Both the position numbers and the translations under genes were made by a program. The notes under the pieces are model-generated. The model was not told the DNA's origin and ran no database searches. It saw only the letters and a program-made list of their open reading frames with translations. A stretch of DNA of 64,000 nucleotides from Aculops lycopersici (lineage: Eukaryota; Arthropoda; Arachnida; Trombidiformes; Eriophyidae), in NCBI GenBank assembly GCA_015350385.1, contig WNKI01000001.1, positions 9,075,800 to 9,139,799 on the forward strand, written 5' to 3'. Below are positions 49,748 through 58,555 of this stretch, in pieces (the stretch's first letter is position 1; every line of letters begins with the position of its first letter).

Positions 49748-50644
49748 TTAATACTTCTTTCTCCAAAGAATGATTTCTTGTTGCTTGAAATATCTACGCT
49801 CTTCTTCGTCGACAAGGACAAGATTTAAGAAGTATCGGACAGAAAATTTTTTGCCAATATCTTTGATAGTTGGCGTCAATTCATAACCGCTTAAGAATAA
49901 TCTAATTGGTATTGATTCACCTTTGGCTGGGGCTCCGTCCATAATTTCATGCTTGGCAATAACTTCACTCTCATTGAAAACATTTTGTCCGTTTCCTGTT
50001 GACTCGCGCTTTATAATGGCTATTTCCATGTTTTTAATCTTAATTCTGACCAGCAGAAAGTAGATTTTGCCCAATATTACATCTTTGAGGTGGTATTTTG
50101 ATTTGTTGTACTCAAACTCTATGTGCAGACAATCCTCAATGCCAACTTCCATCTTGATTGAGGAGTCAACTTCGGGGTAGGAATATAAAGTGTGAACAAT
50201 GATGTCCATCTCTTTAACAATATCACTGATCCGACGTGAGATAACAACGCGTAAAAAATATCTCAAACGAACATTTGTACCTGTGTAGGATTCATATGGC
50301 TTCTCAACATTGGCAAACTCGAATGGAAATGATGTATTTTGCATCAGCTGACCGGGTTTTGCCAACTCTCTGACTAAATTTACGAACCCATGATGATTGC
50401 CTCGATCCTGGTAGAGCTCAATTTCACCTATAAATTCTACAATAATCCCCTGATGCTCCAAACCAACACCGGGCCTTTTCAATGTAATATTTACCTTACC
50501 ACTGATTGGTTCACCATCATAAAACAAGTAATGTTTCTCTTTCTTGCCTTCATCCGTCCGGATTTCGGCCATTTGTCTGGTGGATGCATCATTCAATATA
50601 ATATCTATATCGCCTTTTTGTGTAAGGCCGAAGAATAGGCTCAT
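49748..50644 (-). CDS. Vps26: retromer subunit VPS26
   Basis: 298 residues. Starts [19 protein letters not shown] and runs through the arrestin-like fold: [45 protein letters not shown]-equivalent [49 protein letters not shown], and [43 protein letters not shown]26 pairs with VPS35 and VPS29 to recycle cargo from endosomes. It ends soon after the conserved [11 protein letters not shown] and lacks the longer variable tail of the vertebrate protein (about 327 aa). Divergent from ISY1. Confidence 0.96.
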   Translation of the reverse strand: MSLFFGLTQKGDIDIILNDASTRQMAEIRTDEGKKEKHYLFYDGEPISGKVNITLKRPGVGLEHQGIIVEFIGEIELYQDRGNHHGFVNLVRELAKPGQLMQNTSFPFEFANVEKPYESYTGTNVRLRYFLRVVISRRISDIVKEMDIIVHTLYSYPEVDSSIKMEVGIEDCLHIEFEYNKSKYHLKDVILGKIYFLLVRIKIKNMEIAIIKRESTGNGQNVFNESEVIAKHEIMDGAPAKGESIPIRLFLSGYELTPTIKDIGKKFSVRYFLNLVLVDEEERRYFKQQEIILWRKKY

Positions 50645-51200
50645 GTTTTTTTACAAAATATCTGGTTGTAATCTTGAAGTTGTAATGATATAATATTGTA
50701 ATTATGTATTGATGACTATTGGGCGTTTATAAGATAGACTAGTCGGTTACCTTTTTTCTGTGCGATTTTTCGGGAGACTACGCTCCGGCTCGCTCCACTT
50801 CGCCTTCGCTCCGTGGGGGGCATGTAACGTATGTGTCAGTGGGCGTATTAGCGCCCGCTTACACTGCACACATACATTCACTCCCCCTAAACGCGCGACG
50901 CGCTGTGCGTCGTCGACGCTGCTGCCAGCGCGCAGCGAGGAAATGCGCTTTTCGCGAGGAGCGCGCCGACCGAACAGCGACGGCCGCTTTCTGTGCAACG
51001 GCTGCCGGCTCTGCCAGGGGGGCCGCAGTCCACGTCGCAAGCAATTCCAACTTGTTGGAAATAAAGATCAGTATGCATTTAGCCCCTAGAGTGATAGTAT
51101 AGATATGACAAACAATTGCAAACCTATTCCACGACTGAAAGCAGATGAAGCCAGCCCAACATAGATAGGATACTTGATATTACTACACGTAGATGTCAAA
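50645..51200. promoter_or_regulatory. divergent VPS26/ISY1 upstream region with a GC-rich island
   Basis: 557 bp between opposite starts. From about 50770 to 51045 the DNA is much richer in G, C and CpG than its flanks and contains an imperfect palindrome (50829-50875: GTATGTGTCAGTG against CACTGCACACATAC). Frames on both strands are open here because GC-rich DNA has few stops; their proteins have no recognisable content. Confidence 0.5.
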
Positions 51201-51803
51201 ATGGCTAGAAACTCGGAAAAGGCGTTGTCAGTCCTATCCAGATGGCGTCAGGCGCAAACTGCAGAGGGTGACAAAGGCAAAGGGCCCAGGAAAAGACCAT
51301 ATTTAGCGGAACTTTGCAATGATCTGCAAGAAGCAGAGAAATGGCGCCGAGAAATTATCGGCGAAGTCAGCAATCTTGTCCTTTTGATACAGAATGCAGG
51401 CTTGGGTGAGTTCAAGATTCGTGATATGAATGATCACATAAACAAACTTTTGCGAGAGAAGAGACATTGGGAGCGTCGAATCATAGACCTCGGTGGGCCC
51501 AATTACCTGAACGCCCCCAGTACAAAGTTTGACGGAGAAGAAGCACCTGGAACACGGAACTATAAATACTTTGGAGCGGCTCGCGATCTACCAGGTGTCA
51601 GAGAATTATTTGCAAAGCCGGATAAATCTGACGTTAGAAAGACAAAGGCAGAATTGCTGAAAAATATCAACTGTGACTACTTTGGCTATAGGGACGAAGA
51701 TGATGGAGTAATCCTGCCGCTGGAAGCCGAGGCCGAGAGAAGGGCTAGACGAAAAGTCTTGGAACTTGCTACCCCAGAACAGCCACCGATGGATCAGACA
51801 TGA
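51201..51803 (+). CDS. ISY1: pre-mRNA splicing factor ISY1
   Basis: ATG at 51201 (MARNSEKALSVLSRWRQAQ), which is the conserved ISY1 N terminus; an upstream in-frame ATT/ATG-like start is ignored. The 200 residues include RPYLAELCNDLQEAEKWRRE, EVSNLVLLIQNAGLGEFKIR, NDHINKLLREKRHWERRI and GGPNYLNAPSTKFDGEEAPG. ISY1 is part of the NTC/Prp19 complex and acts in the two catalytic steps of splicing. It stops before the variable C-terminal extension of the vertebrate protein (285 aa). It is convergent with the P450 gene (57 bp between stops). Confidence 0.95.
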   Translation: MARNSEKALSVLSRWRQAQTAEGDKGKGPRKRPYLAELCNDLQEAEKWRREIIGEVSNLVLLIQNAGLGEFKIRDMNDHINKLLREKRHWERRIIDLGGPNYLNAPSTKFDGEEAPGTRNYKYFGAARDLPGVRELFAKPDKSDVRKTKAELLKNINCDYFGYRDEDDGVILPLEAEAERRARRKVLELATPEQPPMDQT

Positions 51804-51860
51804 GGAAGCTCAATGAACTTTCACCTAACTGTGATATTAAACTCGATGAGTATTTATTTA

Positions 51861-53375
51861 TTAGAACAACTTTTCCATTCTCAGTATCACCTTCTCTGCT
51901 GGTGCAGTCAAGGCCATTGCGTGAGATTTGAGCTTGAGTTCTTGTGGGGCCACATGCCCAACTTTGTACCTCAGTAGAATATCACAGAGGACCATTTTCA
52001 TTTCGAGCATTGCCAGCTGGTACCCCAAACACCGGCGCTCGTTGAGACCGAATGGTGCATAGACACAAGGATGTATATCAACACCTGGTCTAAATCTATT
52101 AGGATCAAACTTTTCCGGTTCCGGCCAATAGTCCGGATTCCTGTGCAGCAACCACGTGTTGTGGACAATTCTAGTGCCCTTGGGTATGGTCCACTCATTA
52201 ATTTTGACGGTCTTGGTTGCTAATCTAGTGGTAAACGTTACAACAGTTGGATATAATCTCATTGTTTCCATTATGACCTGTTCTAGGAATTTAGATTCTG
52301 TTCCGTGAGCCATAAGCTCTTGTCTCAGTTGTTCTTGGATATCTTGATGTTTGGATAGGACCCAGAAAACGTATGTCAATGTGGTAGAGGTTGTATCATA
52401 TCCAGCCACTAAGATTGTTAGAACATTACCGTCCAGTTCCACTCGGCTCATTTTACCTTCGTGAAACAACTTGATCATAAAATCAATTAACTGGTCTGCA
52501 TTAGAGTCATGCTCTCCGCGCTTCAATTTGGCAAGACCATCATTGACCAATTTGTTAATATTTCGCTGAATCAGAGCTAGCGCCACATCATACTCAAAGT
52601 TGTTTATGATGAAGGCGAATAACGAATTTAAAATTGGAAATCTGATTGCCCACAAAAAGATTCCCTTGTCGGAAGTGTTCAAAAATTCATCTAAACCTTT
52701 TACATGAGGCTCGTTCTCTGCAACCTTGACATCCGGTAACTTGATGGCTAGATTAGATATGAAGTGTAAAGCTGTCGACTTCATTAAGTCATGAATATCT
52801 AACTCAAATGTAGTCTTGCCACTTGTTTTCATAGCATGATGTTTGCTATCCAGATGGTCAAGCATCAACTTAACACTCTCCTCAATGAACTGAGCTGATG
52901 ATGCACCACGTCCTGAGTATTTGTTGAAAGCAGGCGCCATAATTTTTCTCATTGGTTTCCACCTGTGATGTCGAGCAAACAATAGTCCACGAGCCAATGG
53001 ACAATCCACGAAGAACATTGATCTTTCCTTGAAGGATTGGGTGTCGTCGAAGAAAACCTTATGTAAAAAGTCCAAATCCGATGAAATTACCGAGGGCTCA
53101 TCGCCGATATAGACTCCAAAAACTTTGCCATACTTTTGAATTAACTCTTCATCAACCGAGGGTATTAAAGGATTTGCAATATAAATGCCTAAATTTCCCT
53201 GGTACAAGTCGGGCTTTGGTCCTGGAATTCCATAGTATTTAAGTAGTTGATACCTCTTGTGGCGTCTAACAAAGAATTGCAAGATTCGCAAAGTTGAGAA
53301 TGTTATCAAAAATACTACCGATTGGTAAATGAATCTCCTGTCAAATATATAGTTAATGACAGCTTCAACAATCAT
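51861..53375 (-). CDS. microsomal cytochrome P450, CYP3-clan-like
   Basis: 504 residues. An N-terminal membrane anchor (FIYQSVVFLITFSTLRILQF) with a following Pro/Gly hinge (YYGIPGPKPDLYQGN) places it in the ER. The I-helix is VAGYDTTSTTLTY (AGxDTT), the K-helix ExxR is in METMRLYP, the PERF-type motif is KFDPNRF, and the haem loop is FAPFGLNERRCLGYQLA with the ligand Cys. The domain spacing and the SFKERSMFFVDCPLARGLLF region resemble the CYP3 clan, which in arthropods includes many detoxification enzymes (CYP6/9, CYP385/392). The substrate cannot be predicted. Single exon. An LTR fragment lies about 120-450 bp upstream of its ATG. Confidence 0.93.
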   Translation of the reverse strand: MIVEAVINYIFDRRFIYQSVVFLITFSTLRILQFFVRRHKRYQLLKYYGIPGPKPDLYQGNLGIYIANPLIPSVDEELIQKYGKVFGVYIGDEPSVISSDLDFLHKVFFDDTQSFKERSMFFVDCPLARGLLFARHHRWKPMRKIMAPAFNKYSGRGASSAQFIEESVKLMLDHLDSKHHAMKTSGKTTFELDIHDLMKSTALHFISNLAIKLPDVKVAENEPHVKGLDEFLNTSDKGIFLWAIRFPILNSLFAFIINNFEYDVALALIQRNINKLVNDGLAKLKRGEHDSNADQLIDFMIKLFHEGKMSRVELDGNVLTILVAGYDTTSTTLTYVFWVLSKHQDIQEQLRQELMAHGTESKFLEQVIMETMRLYPTVVTFTTRLATKTVKINEWTIPKGTRIVHNTWLLHRNPDYWPEPEKFDPNRFRPGVDIHPCVYAPFGLNERRCLGYQLAMLEMKMVLCDILLRYKVGHVAPQELKLKSHAMALTAPAEKVILRMEKLF

Positions 53376-53954
53376 CTTTAAAAAGTGATACTTATGTGAT
53401 AGGGATAATCGCGATTAATATAAGCAACAAGTCAGACAATATCGTTTTGAATCTTGACAAACTTCGAACTTCTTTTTGTCGCACTGATAAGATAGTGATG
53501 TTGGCGCATGAACATTTAGTGGTACAAAGAAGAGGATGTAAGGAGGTAGAGAGATCCACCCGCTTCGGACATACTGAAGCTATTCACACTTACACATGCA
53601 CTAATGTACAATGTATATAAACCACACACACAATATACACTACAGGAACAATGTAGTTCCTGATGAATGTGTTTACGTGAATGAAATACTCTACTTTCCT
53701 TGTTATCTTCAAATGTATCTTCATTTATCAAGTACGGGATCATACATGAATGTCTAGAGGCGACAGAGGTCGATAGGTACATATATCCCGGTCCATAATA
53801 TATTGGTTGGCGCCAGATCCGAACTCAAATGTCCATAGAAAATTTTAACTTGTTGGGTTGGAGATGGATTGATTTGTTGGTAATGAGTCGTATTGTAGCT
53901 TCAACAAAGCGGCCAGATCACAACAAAGAAATGCAAGTTGGACTCAAATTTTAA
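53376..53954. other. intergenic containing an LTR fragment
   Basis: Upstream region of the P450 gene and 3' flank of EIPR1. Most of it is taken by the LTR-like block listed separately; the remaining about 120 bp next to the P450 start is AT-rich. Confidence 0.5.
53499..53824 (+). mobile_element. LTR fragment with primer-binding site
   Basis: Starts TGTTGGCGCATGAAC (53499), contains TGTAAGGAGGTAGAGA (53537-53552), CTTCGGAC, GAAGCTATTCAC and a TATA box GTATATAAACC (about 53613-53623), in the same order as in the LTR at 3.7-4.1 kb. At its end, TGGCGCCAGATCCGAAC (53808-53824) has the form of a primer-binding site: its complement would be a tRNA 3' end with CCA. No gag or pol follows, so this is a solo or 5'-only remnant. 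Boundaries are approximate. Confidence 0.65.
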
Positions 53955-55277
53955 TTAGAATAGGATGTTAAATTTTTCAACTTTGGGTACTCGATTGATC
54001 ACAAGTCGACTTTCAAAGCCGAGCGAAGCAAATATCCATGGATCTGAAGCCCATTCGGCGGCATAGACAGAGTCATCGTGTTCTTCGTAAACATTGATAA
54101 TCTCATCTTTGGGATGCTGCTGCAATTGGTCGGAATTTCTAGACTCCTTCCGATTATCATTCAAATTGTCTGACGCATCCTTTTCATCAACAACACCGCA
54201 GGAGCTGCTTTCTTTAACGTTCTCTTGAGTTAGAGTCTTGGCACTTTCTTTGCTATCTTCCGCATCAGGAGTAATCTCAAGATTATCGCCTAGTATATTA
54301 TTATCATTATCATCATCTTCCTCATAGTCGGCCATTTGACCAAAAGGTTCAGAGGCGATACTTTGTGCTCTCATTAGGGCAACTCTGGCATCACTGCCAG
54401 CCGAGAGGACTAGCCTATCGTGGAATGGATTATACCTGACACTCCAAATCCAATGGGTATGCGTTTGAAGGTGCAGTGCGGGAAAGGAAGTCCGACGGAG
54501 ATCCCAAAAGTTCGCACGACAATCGTCGCCACCTGAGGCTAGGTAATACTGGCTATTTGGATTGAAGTCGATAGATTGGATTCTATTACACTTTTGATCC
54601 TCTATGAGCCAACATATGGAAGATGAGCTGTAATCTGGAATGCGTGTATCAATGCCGTAAATTTTAGATCCTAATGCAATTCCAACAACACTACAATTGA
54701 ACAATGATGACCACCTGAGATCTGTTACTAGAATTGGCTTATTATCTGGCTCATTATAATCTATGGACTTTTCAAAAGCTTTCACTAGGGAGAAATGTTG
54801 CACTTTTCGTTCCTCGTTAACATCCCAAAACTCGATGCATCCATCATTGCAAACCATTACTTGGTCGCCATCATCTGGGTGCCAGTGGCTTTGGCGGGTT
54901 AGATTCTTATCATCAGTTACCAGATCAAATATTTTTTCTATTGGAGATTCCGATAGACCATAGTCATCCTCTATTGCATTCTCTAGTTCTTGAGGTAGCT
55001 TGAATAATGATATCTTCGATTTTCCTTGTTGGGCCACAACCCCACTGACTAGACTTGGGTACTTATTTGAGGCGCTCAAATGCCATGACTCGCCAAAAGG
55101 GAACTTGAATGATACTTTAGCTAAACTATTGTTATCATCCTTGTATTCACATAAATATATGTAATTTTCCTGACTCGGTGATAGTGTTCCGACTAAGAAC
55201 CTACTTGCATTTTCGTCTGGACTCTGAGCACTTGTCAGTGCTCTGCACTGATAATCGAATGTAGTGATGATAGACAT
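53955..55277 (-). CDS. EIPR1: EIPR1 (TSSC1), WD40 protein of EARP/GARP
   Basis: 440 residues. Begins MSIITTFDYQCRALTSAQSP and contains WD40 repeats with typical blades: DGDQVMVCNDGCIEFWDVNE, QSIDFNPNSQYYLASGGDDC (then RANFWDLRRTSFP), HWIWSVRYNPFHDRLVLSAG, and the last blade HDDSVYAAEWASDPWIFASL. These match EIPR1/TSSC1, which binds the EARP and GARP tethering complexes in endosome recycling and dense-core vesicle formation. Between blades, residues about 320-400 form an acidic Asp/Glu/Ser/Asn-rich insert, which makes it longer than the human protein (387 aa). Divergent from SARS2 with only 249 bp between starts. Confidence 0.93.
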   Translation of the reverse strand: MSIITTFDYQCRALTSAQSPDENASRFLVGTLSPSQENYIYLCEYKDDNNSLAKVSFKFPFGESWHLSASNKYPSLVSGVVAQQGKSKISLFKLPQELENAIEDDYGLSESPIEKIFDLVTDDKNLTRQSHWHPDDGDQVMVCNDGCIEFWDVNEERKVQHFSLVKAFEKSIDYNEPDNKPILVTDLRWSSLFNCSVVGIALGSKIYGIDTRIPDYSSSSICWLIEDQKCNRIQSIDFNPNSQYYLASGGDDCRANFWDLRRTSFPALHLQTHTHWIWSVRYNPFHDRLVLSAGSDARVALMRAQSIASEPFGQMADYEEDDDNDNNILGDNLEITPDAEDSKESAKTLTQENVKESSSCGVVDEKDASDNLNDNRKESRNSDQLQQHPKDEIINVYEEHDDSVYAAEWASDPWIFASLGFESRLVINRVPKVEKFNILF

Positions 55278-55526
55278 TTCTTATCTGTTGATAAAACCCC
55301 GGCTTGAAAAATACAACACCTAAAACCTGAGGGAGGATAGAAATACTTGAGAAGTTGAACCATAAATTGAACAAGTGTAGAAACTCTGACATGCGTTTGT
55401 TTACATTCGAAAAGAGCGTTCGCATCAACAAAAGCCATGTGCTAAGTTGTTTTTTTATCCGATGAAGGCGCATAATATTCGATCGCGAGACCTATCTAAT
55501 CGAAATTAATCACCATTACAATCACT
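55278..55526. promoter_or_regulatory. compact divergent promoter region EIPR1 / SARS2
   Basis: 249 bp between opposite ATGs, the tightest head-to-head pair in the window; likely a bidirectional promoter. No TATA seen. Confidence 0.45.
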
Positions 55527-56633
55527 ATGTCTGGTCAAGCAGTGAAATCCTCTCTACCCAAGCTAATCGAATTAGTGAGGCCCCTAATTATTGAACAGAA
55601 AGCGAACTTCCAGCGGAAGCTCATGGAACATTGGTGCCAGGAGCATAAGTTACTCAGTTTTCCTACAGAGGCACCAAGAAATGTATCTAGCGTCGGAGGC
55701 GAGAAGTCCTACGTCCTATTGGGGTCTTTAGCGAAACTAGAAAAGGCATTAGCTAGATGGGCAATGAATGAGCTAGTCTCGAGACACAACTTCATCCCTG
55801 TTACTGTTCCAAACATTTTACACGATCACATCATAGAAAAGTGTGGCTTCCCCACTAAATCAATCCGCTCACAAATATACAAGATCTCAGGCAATAATCA
55901 GAACTCTTTATTAGACTTTAAGAGATCTGCATTGGCAAACAGCAAGAATCAAACTCACTCTTGCATCGCCGGAACCTCTGAGTTTGCTCTAGTCTCTGTA
56001 CACATTGGTGATACTATACCCTGTGAGGAGTTGCCAAAGAGGTATTGTGCCTTATCGCGATGCTACCGAGCTGAGACATCTGGCCTAGGCTCAGAGTGGG
56101 GTCTGTATAGAGTCCATTACTTCAATAAGGTGGAGATGGTTGGATTAACAATGCCTGACAAATCCTCTGAGATGCATGAAGAGTTTTTGGGAATCCAAAA
56201 AGACCTATTTAGTCAGCTTGATTTACAATTCAAGATACTGGACATGCCCGAAGATGATTTGGGTGAATCAGCATCGAAGAAGTACGACATAGAAGCCTGG
56301 CTTGAGGGTCGCAAAAGATTTGGTGAGATAACAAGTACCTCCAATTGCGAAGATTATCAATCCTCGAGACTAGATATCAAGTATGCGAAGATGACAGAGG
56401 AGGATAATCAACTCAAGATTGATTCAAACTTCGTACATACTGTAAATGGTACTGCTGTTTCAACCATTAGAACCTTGATAGCCCTCATAGAGCAACACCA
56501 GAATGAAGATGGCAAGGTTGACATACCCAAACCTCTAGTGCCCTATATGGACGGTGTTAAACAGATTCCGACATCCGAGGACGCTGAACGACTTAAGGAT
56601 ATAGATTTGTATCCTTTTGCAACTGCCGAATAA
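55527..56633 (+). CDS. SARS2: seryl-tRNA synthetase, mitochondrial type, short N terminus
   Basis: 368 residues. Class II core: the serine-binding loop GTSEFALVSVHIG (TxE motif), motif 2 ALSRCYRAETSGLGSEWGLY followed by RVHYFNKVEM, and motif 3 HTVNGTAVSTIRTLIALIEQ, then HQNEDGKVDIPKPLVPYMDG, which follows the animal mitochondrial SerRS pattern. The long N-terminal coiled-coil tRNA arm is mostly missing: only about 60 residues precede the core, and I see no strong targeting peptide. Either an upstream exon is missed or this is a shortened enzyme. The catalytic Arg residues in motifs 2 and 3 are kept, which argues against the catalytically dead SLIMP paralogue. Confidence 0.85.
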   Translation: MSGQAVKSSLPKLIELVRPLIIEQKANFQRKLMEHWCQEHKLLSFPTEAPRNVSSVGGEKSYVLLGSLAKLEKALARWAMNELVSRHNFIPVTVPNILHDHIIEKCGFPTKSIRSQIYKISGNNQNSLLDFKRSALANSKNQTHSCIAGTSEFALVSVHIGDTIPCEELPKRYCALSRCYRAETSGLGSEWGLYRVHYFNKVEMVGLTMPDKSSEMHEEFLGIQKDLFSQLDLQFKILDMPEDDLGESASKKYDIEAWLEGRKRFGEITSTSNCEDYQSSRLDIKYAKMTEEDNQLKIDSNFVHTVNGTAVSTIRTLIALIEQHQNEDGKVDIPKPLVPYMDGVKQIPTSEDAERLKDIDLYPFATAE

Positions 56634-56860
56634 ATATTTTATCTACCTGTTAATATATCCAGCTATAAATTAGATTGAAGTCATAAGACCGGGGTACAAA
56701 TAACCTATGTCTTCTCTCTCTCTATTGCACGCGTTTCACTCACGTGTTGCGCGCCTCTGAACAATAGCGCGCGAAAATATCACTTTTTGGTGGACGCCGA
56801 CTACTTCGAACCCGAAACCTATTGTTTTCATCAATTTAATCAAATTATATCATAATCAAA

Positions 56861-58327
56861 ATGAACGAGCACATATCTTGTGATAAAACTAGAGAAGATG
56901 TTTTGGAACAACTCCAGTACATGGAACCTGGATTAGATAGTATCATTACATTGGGAAACTATTACTCTCGAGTCGATGACCGATACACCATAAATAACTT
57001 TTCTAGCATAATTAAAGATGCAACTAGAAAGTGTGAGAAGATGGCTAATACCAAATTATGGATACCAGTACATGCCCAGGTAAACTGTGAGAACCTCGCG
57101 AATCAATTAGGTTTAAATTGGCCCTCAAAGGCCGAGGAGAATTTCCGGCACATTAGAGCTGATTTGGAGGAGATCGAAGAAACATTCCAGAGAAAGGGGT
57201 TGAAACCAACGCATGTCTCCGGAGTTCCTCGATATGAACCGAAAAATAATGAACCCTCACCAGCTCATGCACCTCGAAACACTAGTCAGCCGGCAAAATC
57301 TCAATCGGGTCAAAGCCGAAATCAGCAAGGCAGCAAGAATATCTCGACGGCTGACGAAGAGTATGATCCAATAATGGACGACGAGAGACTGAAGAATATC
57401 GACAAGAATATTGTCAAGAATATTTTGAGCGAAGTTGTGAGTAAGAAGCAGCCTATCAATTGGGACGACATTGCCGGTTTAGATAATGTCAAGGAGGCTA
57501 TAAATGAGATTGTCGTGTACCCGATGCAAAATCCAGATTTGTTCAAGGGTTTACTAGCACCAGCGAAGGGACTACTGCTCTTTGGTCCACCCGGAACAGG
57601 TAAGACACTTATTGGAAAATGCATCGCCAACGAGTCAGGCGCTACATTTTTTGCCATCTCGGCATCTTCGCTGACCTCAAAGTGGGTAGGCGAGGGTGAA
57701 AAGATGGTTAGAGCCATGTTTGCGGTTGCTAGATGCATGCAACCTTCCGTTGTTTTTATCGATGAAATTGACTCCCTATTAACAGCACGAAGTGACGGCG
57801 AACATGACTCGACTCGACGCATCAAGACTGAGTTTTTAGTCCAATTTGATGGTGTGGCAACAGGATCGGATGATAGACTGTTGGTTGTTGGCGCAACCAA
57901 TCGGCCCCAGGAGCTCGACGAGGCAGCCAGACGTAGATTTACAAAGCGTATTTATATCCCGTTGCCGAATATTGAGGCACGAATGCAGATGATCAAGATT
58001 TTGATGAAACAAGTTGAGAATCGATTGACCGATGATTGTTGTAGATATGTAGCTGAAAAAACGGCGAGCTACTCTGGTGCTGACATGACAACCCTTTGCA
58101 AAGAGGCGGCGCTTGTTCCTGTTAGAAGACTGGTTTATTCCAAGGGATCGGCCAAGGGAGTAGATAACAAAGATGTACAACCAGTCACTCGGGCTGATTT
58201 CGATCAAGCTTTGAGGACAGTTAAAGCCTCAGTCTCAGGTAACGACTTAGGAATGTACGAAGATTGGGATCATAAGTATGGTGCCAATCGTGAGTCTAGG
58301 AGCGATTCATCGCAAGCGACGTTTTGA
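56861..58327 (+). CDS. fignl1: fidgetin-like 1 AAA ATPase
   Basis: 488 residues. The C-terminal half is an AAA module: INWDDIAGLDNVKEAINEIV, Walker A GPPGTGKT, TSKWVGEGEKMVRAMFAVAR (pore-loop region), Walker B VVFIDEIDSL, sensor ATNRPQELDEAARRRF with the arginine finger, and SGADMTTLCKEAALVPVRRL (Vps4/katanin-type C-terminal helices). The pore and linker sequences fit FIGNL1 better than spastin or katanin. The N-terminal half is predicted disordered after a short helical start and is shorter than in the human protein (674 aa). FIGNL1 acts with RAD51 in homologous recombination and has microtubule-related roles. It is 227 bp downstream of SARS2 on the same strand. Confidence 0.93.
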   Translation: MNEHISCDKTREDVLEQLQYMEPGLDSIITLGNYYSRVDDRYTINNFSSIIKDATRKCEKMANTKLWIPVHAQVNCENLANQLGLNWPSKAEENFRHIRADLEEIEETFQRKGLKPTHVSGVPRYEPKNNEPSPAHAPRNTSQPAKSQSGQSRNQQGSKNISTADEEYDPIMDDERLKNIDKNIVKNILSEVVSKKQPINWDDIAGLDNVKEAINEIVVYPMQNPDLFKGLLAPAKGLLLFGPPGTGKTLIGKCIANESGATFFAISASSLTSKWVGEGEKMVRAMFAVARCMQPSVVFIDEIDSLLTARSDGEHDSTRRIKTEFLVQFDGVATGSDDRLLVVGATNRPQELDEAARRRFTKRIYIPLPNIEARMQMIKILMKQVENRLTDDCCRYVAEKTASYSGADMTTLCKEAALVPVRRLVYSKGSAKGVDNKDVQPVTRADFDQALRTVKASVSGNDLGMYEDWDHKYGANRESRSDSSQATF

Positions 58328-58447
58328 TCTATCGACGAGCGAGTCAACGATCAACAAGTTTTATCATTAGCCTATACTGTTGAGTCTAATCATTTTGACG
58401 AACTTTTATTTCGATTATCTATCTAGGCACTGAAAAATATTGAAGCA

Positions 58448-58555
58448 ATGAACACCGAACGTATAGGAATTTGTCGAGAAGAATTGAAACTGGAAAAAGA
58501 ATTTACGAAAGTCTTGAGTTCCTTACTTAGAGATTCGCGGAAAGAATGCAGGTGA
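58448..58555 (+). other. possible small exon or 35-codon ORF downstream of FIGNL1
   Basis: After a good acceptor (ATCTATCTAG|GCACTG, 58427), an open frame gives ALKNIEAMNTERIGICREEL and then LEKEFTKVLSSLLRDSRKEC, helical in character, followed by AGG TGA. A donor-like TGCAG|GTGAAG overlaps the stop. It may be an exon of an unseen gene or chance. Confidence 0.25.

Noticed and set aside
50747..51102. Several overlapping Arg/Ala/Cys-rich ORFs
   Set aside because: Open in most frames because GC-rich DNA has few stops; no domain and no consistent frame.
53499..53530. CGCATGAACATnTAGT word shared with 3858-3875, suggesting a second alignment of the two LTRs
   Set aside because: It matches in the opposite orientation to the four other shared blocks, so it is probably chance or a separate small inverted motif.
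47824..55277. Cluster of trafficking genes (SLY1, VPS26, EIPR1) as a functional unit
   Set aside because: They act in different steps, lie on different strands and are mixed with a splicing factor and a P450; neighbourhood alone is no evidence.
56785..56820. GGTTCGAAG on the minus strand as a possible tRNA T-arm
   Set aside because: The flanking bases do not form a T stem and no anticodon or D arm is found.
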